This document shows positions 1 through 6,786 of a stretch of DNA of 20,799 nucleotides, piece by piece (the stretch's first letter is position 1; every line of letters begins with the position of its first letter). The notes under the pieces were generated by a model, which had not been told where the DNA came from, searched no databases, and saw only the letters and a program-made list of their open reading frames with translations. Source of the DNA: Betaproteobacteria bacterium (GTDB taxonomy: Bacteria; Pseudomonadota; Gammaproteobacteria; Burkholderiales; Burkholderiaceae_C); NCBI GenBank assembly GCA_005882155.1, contig VBCQ01000083.1, positions 1 through 20,799 on the forward strand. The letters run 5' to 3'. Both the position numbers and the translations under genes were made by a program.

Positions 1-1005
1 CCGCTCACGCTGTGGGCGCGGCGGATGCGATCGCGCCAATGGTCCGACGCGTTGTCGTGGGTTGGACTCACGTTCATGGGCCTGTTCTCGTCGTTGCTGG
101 TGCTGACGTTGCTGCGTGACGTTGGCTTGCTGCTCGCCGCGATAGGCGCCGCGCTGTTTCCGCACGCGGTGCCGCTCGAGCCGCTCGCGGTGTGGAGCGG
201 TGCGGCGGTGCCGCTCGCGGCTGCGGTCATCACGCTGTGGGGACTCGTCAACGCGCGGCGCCGCGCGGCCATCGTGTCGGTCGACGTGCCGATACGCGAG
301 TTGCCGGCCGCGCTGCATGGCTTCACGATCGTGCAAATCAGCGACATCCATGTCGGCCCGACGATCAAGCGCGAGTACCTCGAGGCGATCGTGCAAGCCG
401 TCAACCGGCTCGACGCCGACATGGTCGCCGTCACCGGCGATCTGGTCGACGGCAGCGTTCGCGAGCTGGCACCGCATGTTGCGCCGCTCGCCGCGCTGAT
501 GTCGCGCCACGGCACCTACTTCGTGACCGGCAACCATGAGTACTACTCGGGTGCGCACGCCTGGATCACCGAGCTGCGGCGCCTCGGCGTGCATGTGCTG
601 ATGAACGAGCATGTGGTGCTGCAGCACGGCGCGGCGGCACTGGTCGTGGCCGGCGTGGCCGACTACGGCGCGCATCTGTTCGACCCCTCGCACCGCAGCG
701 ACCCGCAAGCGGCGATTGCCGGCGCGCCGGCTGACGCGCGGGTGCGCGTGCTGCTCGCGCACCAGCCGCGCAGCGCCGCGGCCGCGGCGCAGGCAGGCTT
801 TCAATTGCAGCTGTCGGGTCACACCCACGGCGGCCAGTTCTGGCCCTGGAACCTCTTCGTGCCGCTGCAGCAGCCGTTCACCGCGGGATTGCACCGGCTG
901 CACGATCTGTGGGTCTACACGAGCCGCGGCACCGGCTATTGGGGCCCGCCGAAACGCATGGGCGCACCGTCGGAAATCACGCGGCTTCGCTTCGTTCCGG
1001 CGTGA
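1..1005 (+). CDS. Metallophosphoesterase, membrane-anchored (5' end outside window)
   Basis: Calcineurin-like phosphoesterase of the YaeI/YkuE type, expected to hydrolyse phosphoester bonds with a two-metal centre facing the periplasm or outer membrane face. The frame is open to base 1 without a stop, so the ATG at 25 is probably internal and the true start lies upstream. The visible part has two hydrophobic membrane segments (about residues 12-45 and 55-75 counted from that ATG). The metal motifs follow in family order: SDIH near residue 106-109, GDLVDG, GNHEYY, then an AHQPR stretch and SGHTHGGQFWP near the C-terminus. All metal-ligand blocks are present, so the enzyme looks active. The exact substrate cannot be told; relatives act on lipids such as UDP-diacylglucosamine or on phospholipid headgroups. 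The next gene is 120 bp downstream and appears to have its own promoter. Confidence 0.88.
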   Translation, partial: PLTLWARRMRSRQWSDALSWVGLTFMGLFSSLLVLTLLRDVGLLLAAIGAALFPHAVPLEPLAVWSGAAVPLAAAVITLWGLVNARRRAAIVSVDVPIRELPAALHGFTIVQISDIHVGPTIKREYLEAIVQAVNRLDADMVAVTGDLVDGSVRELAPHVAPLAALMSRHGTYFVTGNHEYYSGAHAWITELRRLGVHVLMNEHVVLQHGAAALVVAGVADYGAHLFDPSHRSDPQAAIAGAPADARVRVLLAHQPRSAAAAAQAGFQLQLSGHTHGGQFWPWNLFVPLQQPFTAGLHRLHDLWVYTSRGTGYWGPPKRMGAPSEITRLRFVPA

Positions 1006-1060
1006 GTCGTTGAGCATTCGGCGTGCCCGTGAAGGCATGCAGATGAGGGGGTGGTGCGGT

Positions 1061-1089
1061 TTGACATCGCGCTTTGGCAGCTCTATTCG
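1061..1089 (+). promoter_or_regulatory. Candidate sigma-70 promoter for the PEP-CTERM gene
   Basis: A perfect TTGACA hexamer (1061-1066) is followed after 17 bp by TATTCG (1084-1089), a weak -10 that keeps only the leading TAT. The predicted start of transcription is near 1096, about 30 nt before the ATG at 1126. A good ribosome site, GAGGAGA (1114-1120), precedes that ATG. The spacing is ideal, but the poor -10 makes this only a candidate; it may need an activator. Confidence 0.45.
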
Positions 1090-1125
1090 TTGAGGTCCAC
1101 TCGGGACTTTCACGAGGAGACTGTC

Positions 1126-2250
1126 ATGCTAAGAATTCGCTCGGTTCGCGCGCTGGGTGCCATCGCCGGCCTGCTGTGCTGCCTGGCCGTGCCGGCCGAG
1201 GCGCAGTTCTTCGCTGCGAACAACCTCGTCACCGACGATCAGTCGGCGAACGCCGCGCAGATCACCGACCCGGGGCTGAAGAACGCCTGGGGCGTTTCAT
1301 TCGGGGCGACGAGCCCGTTCTGGGTGTCGTCCAACGGTGCCGGCACATCGACCTTGTACAGGGTCGACCCGCTGACCCAGGCCACGACCAAGGTCAGCCT
1401 CGTTGTCACGATTCCCGGCGCCGGCAACCCGACCGGGCAGGTGTTCAACAGCGGCAATGCGAGCGGTGCCTTCAATGGAGATTTGTTTCTTTTCGTCAGC
1501 GAAGACGGCACGGTGTCGGGCTGGCGCAGTTCGCTCGGGACGGCGGCTGAAACCCTCGCGCTCGCGTCGAGCGCGAACATCTACAAAGGCTCGGCCTTCG
1601 CGACGATCGCCGGCAACAGCTACCTCTATGGCGCCAACTTTCATGCTGGCTCGATCGATGTGTTCAAGGGCTCGGCTGCGGCGCCCTCGTTGGCAGGGTC
1701 GTTCGTCGACCCGACTCTGCCTTCGGGCTATGCCCCGTTCAACGTGCAACGCCTCGGCGACAGCCTTTACGTCGCCTATGCGAAGCAGGATGCCGCCAAG
1801 GTCGAAGAAGTCACCGGCGTCGGGTTCGGCTTTGTCGATCGCTTCGATCTGCAGGGCAACTTTCTCGAGCGCGTGGCAGGCAACGGCACACTGAACGCGC
1901 CATGGGGACTGGCAATCGCGCCATCGTCGTTCGGCGCCTTGGCCGGCGCTTTGCTCGTCGGCAACTTCGGCGACGGCCGCATCAACGCCTACAACGCGAC
2001 GACGCATGCGTTCCTCGGCCAGATCAAAGGCGCGAACGATCAGCCGCTGGAGATCGACGGGCTGTGGGCGCTGACCCCGGGCAACGACGGATCGGCTGGC
2101 AGCAGCAGCATGATTTATTTCAGCGCCGGCCCCGACGACGAAGAGCATGGCCTGTTCGGCGTGCTGGTCGCCGTGCCTGAGCCGTCGACCTACGCGTTGC
2201 TGTTGGCGGGTCTCGCGATCGTCGGTGTCATCGCGCGACGCCGGCGCTGA
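1126..2250 (+). CDS. TIGR03118 family PEP-CTERM-anchored secreted protein
   Basis: A 374-residue exported protein. Residues 1-26 form a signal peptide (RIR positive start, hydrophobic core, cleavage after AEA). The body, about 30-345, carries the repeated G/N/D-rich strands of the TIGR03118 family and is probably beta-propeller-like, with motifs such as DPGLKNAWGVSF, FVSEDGTVSGW, GANFHAGSIDVF and NAPWGLAIAP. The last 25 residues are a textbook PEP-CTERM sorting signal: VPEPSTYALLL, a hydrophobic helix, then RRRR. In that system the PEP motif is cut by an exosortase/archaeosortase-type enzyme and the protein is usually linked to exopolysaccharide or biofilm matrix. No exosortase is in this window. 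I chose the ATG at 1126 over the one 75 bp upstream because it starts the signal peptide and has a strong ribosome site. The biochemical role of TIGR03118 is unknown. Confidence 0.9.
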   Translation: MLRIRSVRALGAIAGLLCCLAVPAEAQFFAANNLVTDDQSANAAQITDPGLKNAWGVSFGATSPFWVSSNGAGTSTLYRVDPLTQATTKVSLVVTIPGAGNPTGQVFNSGNASGAFNGDLFLFVSEDGTVSGWRSSLGTAAETLALASSANIYKGSAFATIAGNSYLYGANFHAGSIDVFKGSAAAPSLAGSFVDPTLPSGYAPFNVQRLGDSLYVAYAKQDAAKVEEVTGVGFGFVDRFDLQGNFLERVAGNGTLNAPWGLAIAPSSFGALAGALLVGNFGDGRINAYNATTHAFLGQIKGANDQPLEIDGLWALTPGNDGSAGSSSMIYFSAGPDDEEHGLFGVLVAVPEPSTYALLLAGLAIVGVIARRRR

Positions 2251-2263
2251 CTCGCGGCATTGC

Positions 2264-3544
2264 TCACAGCGCCGCGATCTCGCGCCAGCGGTCCTTCAGC
2301 TGCAGCCATGCGTAGCTCGCCTGTGCCGCCGCGAGGCCTGCCGGACGGAACGTGCGCGGCAGGCCATAGCGCTGCAACTCGCTCGGCAGCGGCTCGCCGT
2401 GCGCGATCGAAGCGGCCAGCAACTCGCCGGCCGCGGTGGTCGGCGCGACCCCGTGGCCACCGAAGCCGAGCCCGTACCACAGGCCATTCGGCAGGCGGCC
2501 GATCTGCGGCATCTTGTGGCGTGCGTAGCTCATCGTGCCGCCCCATGCGTAGTCGACTTTCGCGTCGCGCAGCGGCGCGAACACTTTGACCATGTCGCGC
2601 TTCAGAAACGTCGCGATGTCGGCTGGATGCCGGTCGCGCACCGAGATGCGGCCGCCCCACAGCAGCCGCGTGTCGGGCAGCCCGCGGTAGTAGTCGAACG
2701 CGAAGCGGGTGTCGTAGATTGCAGCGCGCGAGGGGATTAGCTCGCGCAGCACATCGCCGAGCGGCTCGGTCACCATCACGTAGGTCGCAACCGGCAGCAT
2801 CGCGCGCTCGAGTGCCGGCACGAGGCCATGCAGATGGCCGCCGCCGGCGACGACAACGTGGCGCGCGCGAACCGACCCGTGCGCGGTCACGACGCGCGTT
2901 GCCCCCGAAGATGTCTCGATGCGGGTGACGCGCGACTGCTCGAACACCGTGCCGCCCGACGATTCGATGGCGCGCGCTTCGCCGAGCGCGTACTTCAGCG
3001 GATGAAAATGGAACGCATCGGGCTCGAGCAACGCGGCCGAGTAGCGCGGCGAGTTGATGAGCCCACGCAGCTGCGTGGCGCCAACGAACTGCCACGCAAC
3101 GCCGAACTGCGACGCCATCCACTGCTGCTGGCGGCGCAGGATGGCTTCGTCCTTGAACCAGTTGACCCACAGTGCGCCGCCTTCGACAGCGTCGCAATCG
3201 ATCGCGTGACGACGGATGCGCTCGCGGATCGTCGTCACCGCGCGCCGCGTGAGGCCGTACAGCGACTTCGCCGACACCGGTCCGAGTTGCGCCAGCAGGT
3301 CGGCGCAATCGAGGCTGAAGCCGCCGAAGACGAAGCCGCCGTTGCGCCCCGACGCGCCGAAGCCGACTTGCTCGGCCTCGAGCACGACCACGTCGCGCAC
3401 GCCGCGCTCGAGCAGGCCGAGCGCGGTGGCGAGTCCGGCGAAACCGGCGCCGATGATGCAGACCTCGGCATCGATGTGGGCCTCGAGTGTCGAGCGCAGC
3501 GGTCGATCGCCGGCCGTCGCTTCGTAGTAGCTGCCGGCGTTCAT
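2264..3544 (-). CDS. FAD-dependent amine/amino-acid oxidase (DadA/PuuB-like)
   Basis: A 426-residue flavoprotein of the DAO superfamily, expected to oxidise an amino acid or a (gamma-glutamylated) amine to an imine. The N-terminus resembles gamma-glutamylputrescine oxidases: SYYEAT, then a Rossmann dinucleotide site GAGFAG (residues 32-37), an acidic strand end (LEAEQ) and ASGRNGGF, a flavin-contact loop. The C-terminus has the second flavin loop GLGFGGHGV. There is no signal peptide, so it is cytoplasmic. The frame stays open upstream inside the dioxygenase gene, but the start at 3544 gives the normal N-terminus and lies 19 bp after the dioxygenase stop, consistent with an operon. The ribosome site is weak. 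It ends 13 bp from the convergent PEP-CTERM gene with no terminator visible. The substrate is not readable from sequence; a link to the ligase two genes upstream is inference. Confidence 0.85.
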   Translation of the reverse strand: MNAGSYYEATAGDRPLRSTLEAHIDAEVCIIGAGFAGLATALGLLERGVRDVVVLEAEQVGFGASGRNGGFVFGGFSLDCADLLAQLGPVSAKSLYGLTRRAVTTIRERIRRHAIDCDAVEGGALWVNWFKDEAILRRQQQWMASQFGVAWQFVGATQLRGLINSPRYSAALLEPDAFHFHPLKYALGEARAIESSGGTVFEQSRVTRIETSSGATRVVTAHGSVRARHVVVAGGGHLHGLVPALERAMLPVATYVMVTEPLGDVLRELIPSRAAIYDTRFAFDYYRGLPDTRLLWGGRISVRDRHPADIATFLKRDMVKVFAPLRDAKVDYAWGGTMSYARHKMPQIGRLPNGLWYGLGFGGHGVAPTTAAGELLAASIAHGEPLPSELQRYGLPRTFRPAGLAAAQASYAWLQLKDRWREIAAL

Positions 3545-3563
3545 CCGACTCGTTTGCAGCCGA

Positions 3564-4205
3564 TCACGAGAGGGTCTCGAGGACCACGTCGAAAACGCCG
3601 ACCGCTGCGCCGTCGCGCTCCTTGAACGCGACCCAGCGGCACGCTTCGGGGCGGCGATCGGTGCCGTCTTGCTGATCGCGCGCGCTGCCGCGTTCGTCGA
3701 GCCAGTACGACTGAGTCGTGACCGTGCGATGTCCGGGTGCCGAAATTTTCCAGTGGATGTGGCGGCGCCGATCGCCGTAGTGCCCGGGCACGATGCTCGC
3801 GAACGCGAAGCGGCCGAGCGCATCGGTGTGGCCGACGCCGCGAAGGTTGATTTCGCTGCGCCGGTAGCTGGCGATGTCGCCATGGCCTTGCGGGTGGTAC
3901 GCGCCGAGCGCATCGGCATGCCAGATCTCGACCCGGGCCGCGCGAATCGGCATCACCGTGTCCTGACTGTAGACGGTGCCTTCGATGCGCATCGTTGTGC
4001 CCTGCGCGCGCGCCGGATTGATGTCGACAAGCTCGGGCGCATTCGCAACGTAGAACGGCCCTTCGGTCGCCGGGTGGGTCGGCCCGCAATCGCGCCGGCA
4101 TTGCGGCGACGGCGTGCATGCCGACTGTGCCCACGCGGCGAAGCCACGGGCCAGCAGGCCGAGCGCGGCGACGTGAATGAAGAGACGGCGCGGTCCGAAA
4201 GACAT
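3564..4205 (-). CDS. Exported intradiol ring-cleavage dioxygenase-like protein
   Basis: A 213-residue member of the intradiol dioxygenase family, whose Fe(III) enzymes cleave catechol-type rings between the two hydroxyls (ortho cleavage). Residues 1-26 look like a signal peptide (PRR, hydrophobic stretch, cleavage near AWA), so the protein is probably periplasmic or surface-exposed, unlike classical CatA/PcaGH. The core follows family order: TEGPFY (47-52), VEIWHADALGAY (92-103), GHTDALGRFAF, then PGHYGDRRRHIHW. By family alignment the four iron ligands are Tyr103, Tyr143, His149 and His151, all present. It lacks the long N-terminal dimerisation domain of catechol 1,2-dioxygenases, as other small exported members do. 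The gene lies 14 bp after the YbdK-type gene and 19 bp before the oxidase gene. Its substrate is unknown. Confidence 0.85.
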   Translation of the reverse strand: MSFGPRRLFIHVAALGLLARGFAAWAQSACTPSPQCRRDCGPTHPATEGPFYVANAPELVDINPARAQGTTMRIEGTVYSQDTVMPIRAARVEIWHADALGAYHPQGHGDIASYRRSEINLRGVGHTDALGRFAFASIVPGHYGDRRRHIHWKISAPGHRTVTTQSYWLDERGSARDQQDGTDRRPEACRWVAFKERDGAAVGVFDVVLETLS

Positions 4206-4219
4206 GGCTTAACCAGGCT

Positions 4220-5332
4220 CTAAGCCATCCAGCGCCGCGCCGCCCACTCGACAACCGCAGGCAGCGGCAGGCCCGCGGCACGATGCTGGCGCAGCGCGAG
4301 CGCATCGTTGCCGACGAACAGGCTGTCGCGCAGCAGGTTGCTCGCGTCGAGCGCCTGCAGGTCGAGCGCGTGCTCGTCGATGCGAGCGAGTGTGCGCAGG
4401 ATGTCGTCGCGCAACTTGTGGCGCTGCTTGGTCTTCGGGTCGACGATCTCGCCGTCGAGGCCGAAGCGGCAGGCCTGGAAGCGATTGAAGGTGTAGACGA
4501 GGTAGTCGTCTTCGGTCGGCTCGAACGGCCGCTCCTCGCGCAAATGGCGGCACAGGCACTGCAGGTAGCAGGCGAGGGCGGCCGCTTTGTCGACCGACAG
4601 CGGCGTGTCGCAGACGCGCAGTTCGATCGTGCCGAACTCGGGCTTGGGGCGGATGTCCCAGTAGAAGTCCTTCATCGACTCGACGACGCCGGTATGCGTC
4701 ATCTTGTCGAAGTAGACGCCGAAGTGTTCCCAGGTCAGCGCGAACGGCGCGCGGCCCGACAGCGGAAAGGCGAACACTGAATTCAGCCGCGCCGAGTCGA
4801 AGCCGGTGTCCACCCCTTGCACGAACGGCGACGAGGCCGACAGCGCGATGAAGTGCGGGACGTAGCGCGACAGCGCATGCAGCAGCCAGAGTGCGGTGTC
4901 GCCGTTCTCGCAGCCGACGTGAACGTGCTGGCCAAACACGGTGAACTGCTTGGCGAGGTAACCGTAGAGCTCACTGATGTAGTGGAAGCGCTCGGTCGGG
5001 TAGATCTGCTGCGCGCTCCAGTGCTGGAACGGATGCGTGCCACCGCCGCCGATCGCGATGTTGAGCTTGCGCGAGCCGTCGGAGAGCTGCTTTCTGAGGT
5101 CGTGCAGCTCGGCGAGCAGCGGGCCATGCGCGCGCTGGATCGAAGTGCCGATCTCGATCATGCTGCGCGTGATCTCGGGCTTCACGTCCCACGCACCAGT
5201 GTGCTTGCGCAGCACGCGCAACAGGTCTTCGGCTTGCGGCGCGAGGTCATAGTCGTGGGTGCTGACGAGCTGCAGCTCGAGCTCGACGCCGAGCGTCAAC
5301 GGCTCGGAGGTGGTGAATTCAGCCAGCGCCAT
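4220..5332 (-). CDS. ybdK: YbdK-type carboxylate-amine ligase (glutamate-cysteine ligase 2 family)
   Basis: A 370-residue member of the GCS2/YbdK family, ATP-dependent enzymes that form an amide between a carboxylate (often the glutamate gamma-carboxyl) and an amine. Diagnostic blocks: LGVELELQLV near residue 14, EITRSMIEIGTS (about 53-64), IGGGGTHPF (about 93-101), GQHVHVGCENGD (about 134-145), and FGTIELRVCDTPLS. Length is normal for the family. E. coli YbdK has only weak glutamate-cysteine ligase activity, so the name should not be read as proof of glutathione synthesis. The ribosome site GGAGAG lies inside the last codons of the upstream antiporter gene, with only 4 bp between the two genes, so translational coupling is likely. 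The next gene follows 14 bp after its stop. Confidence 0.88.
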   Translation of the reverse strand: MALAEFTTSEPLTLGVELELQLVSTHDYDLAPQAEDLLRVLRKHTGAWDVKPEITRSMIEIGTSIQRAHGPLLAELHDLRKQLSDGSRKLNIAIGGGGTHPFQHWSAQQIYPTERFHYISELYGYLAKQFTVFGQHVHVGCENGDTALWLLHALSRYVPHFIALSASSPFVQGVDTGFDSARLNSVFAFPLSGRAPFALTWEHFGVYFDKMTHTGVVESMKDFYWDIRPKPEFGTIELRVCDTPLSVDKAAALACYLQCLCRHLREERPFEPTEDDYLVYTFNRFQACRFGLDGEIVDPKTKQRHKLRDDILRTLARIDEHALDLQALDASNLLRDSLFVGNDALALRQHRAAGLPLPAVVEWAARRWMA

Positions 5333-5336
5333 CGCG

Positions 5337-6575
5337 TCACTCTCCGTTGCTTTCGCGCGCGACGATCTTCAGCGCCAGCGTGGTCCACAGCGGGCCGCTC
5401 AGCTGCATCAAGGTCGTCGCGACGAGCAGCGCTTGCAGGGCAGGGCGTTCCATCGTCGGGAACTGCGACGCCCAATCGAAGGTGTCGGCGGCCAGCAGCA
5501 CGGCGAGGCTGCTCATCGGCTGCAGCGCGAGCACGAGCGCGCTCGCTTGCTGCCAACCAAGCCCGCTCGGCCGGGCGAGAACGGCGACCGCCACCGCCTT
5601 GCCGAGCATGCGCGCGACGATGATCGCGACGACCCATGGCCACAGCGACAGCAGATGGTCCACCGTGAGCAGCACACCGAGACAAATGAACAGCACGATG
5701 CCCAAAGCTGCGCCGGCCGATCCGAGCTGCGGCTCGACGGTGAGGCCGTGGCGCATGCGCGCGCGCGCGACCATGCCGGCGACGAGCAAAGCGAGCAGCG
5801 GCGACAAGGTCCATTGCACCGCGAGCATGCTCGCGATGATGACGAGCGCGATCTGCAGCACCGGCATTGCGCTGGTGCCGCGAATGCGCCGGCTCAGCAA
5901 CTCGAGCAGCAGGCCGCAGACCGCACCGAGCAGGAACGAGCCGCTGACGAGGTACATCGCGCTCGTCGCCGTGGCAATCGGGTCGCTGCCGGGCGCCGCT
6001 GCGACCACATGCCAGACCTTCAGTGCGAGCATCGCGAGCACGCTGTTGACGGCCGTCATCATCAGCAGCCGTTCGGTGACCTGACCGCGCGGGCGGCTCT
6101 CGTGCAGCACCGCCATCACGATGACCGCCGAGGTCGACATCGCTACGGTGCCGGTGACCGCCGCGGAAAACATCGGCGCGCCCAAAGCGATCAAGGAGAA
6201 CGTCACGGCGAGTCCGGCCAACAAGGCTTCGAAGACGCAGGTCAGCGCGAGCCAGGCGTTGTCGATCAGCCAGCGCGGACGGATGCGGGTTCCGAGCTCG
6301 AACACCAGCACCGCAATGGCCAAGTCGATCAAAGGCTTCCAGGCGTTGAGCTCGTTGCGATCGAGCAGACGAAACACCAGCGGGCTCGCCAACGCGCCGA
6401 CCAGCATGTGGCCGCAGGCGCGCGGCAGGCGGGTGCCGCGATGCAGCGCCTCGGCGAGCACGACCGCGACCAGCATCAGCAGCGCCAGGCCGAGCACCGG
6501 GTCGGCGCTGCGCAGACCTTCGAGCGTCCATAGCGGAGCGCTCGCGGCGTTCGGGAAGGGAGTCAGCAAGGTCAT
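5337..6575 (-). CDS. Kef/CPA2-type cation:proton antiporter, membrane domain only
   Basis: A 412-residue polytopic inner-membrane protein with about 11-12 hydrophobic helices, matching the Na+/H+ exchanger domain of the CPA2 family (KefB/KefC-like), which swaps K+ or Na+ for protons. Family features include the CGHMLVGALASP stretch in an early helix, ELGTRIRPRW, and MSTSAVIVMAVLHE. The protein ends just after the last helix (IVARESNGE); there is no C-terminal TrkA-N/RCK nucleotide-binding domain, so glutathione-adduct or NAD gating of the KefC type cannot occur in cis. It is the first gene of a leftward run of four, 4 bp ahead of the YbdK-type gene. No convincing promoter was found in the 130 bp upstream, and its ribosome site is weak. 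Ion specificity is unknown. Confidence 0.82.
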   Translation of the reverse strand: MTLLTPFPNAASAPLWTLEGLRSADPVLGLALLMLVAVVLAEALHRGTRLPRACGHMLVGALASPLVFRLLDRNELNAWKPLIDLAIAVLVFELGTRIRPRWLIDNAWLALTCVFEALLAGLAVTFSLIALGAPMFSAAVTGTVAMSTSAVIVMAVLHESRPRGQVTERLLMMTAVNSVLAMLALKVWHVVAAAPGSDPIATATSAMYLVSGSFLLGAVCGLLLELLSRRIRGTSAMPVLQIALVIIASMLAVQWTLSPLLALLVAGMVARARMRHGLTVEPQLGSAGAALGIVLFICLGVLLTVDHLLSLWPWVVAIIVARMLGKAVAVAVLARPSGLGWQQASALVLALQPMSSLAVLLAADTFDWASQFPTMERPALQALLVATTLMQLSGPLWTTLALKIVARESNGE

Positions 6576-6706
6576 CGGCTTCGGTACAGGGGCGCGCCAG
6601 TTTAACGACGCTTGGTTGCAGTTCGGCGCTTGGCCATTGCCGCGGTCAGGCCTCAGCGGGGCTGCGCGCGCCGGATAATCGGCGCATCACGTCATCTCCG
6701 CCGGCC

Positions 6707-6734
6707 CTTGAATCGAGCGCTGGCGTCCCTATTT
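6707..6734 (+). promoter_or_regulatory. Sigma-32 heat-shock promoter of htpG
   Basis: CTTGAAT (6707-6713) and CCCTATTT (6727-6734), separated by 13 bp, match the RpoH consensus CTTGAAA / CCCCATNT at six of seven positions and all but one of the fixed -10 positions. Transcription would begin near 6742, giving a leader of about 45 nt before the htpG ATG at 6787. htpG is a classical RpoH regulon member, which supports the call. The rest of the 211 bp gap (6576-6786) shows nothing else I can name. Confidence 0.82.
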
Positions 6735-6786
6735 GTGAGCCCGCCGGGCGTGCTCCCGGCGCGTGCGCAAACACCACCCCACGATC

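Noticed and set aside
5259..6533. 424-codon plus-strand frame antisense to the antiporter
   Set aside because: Product is an Arg/Gln/His-rich low-complexity string, typical of the complement of a hydrophobic membrane protein gene.
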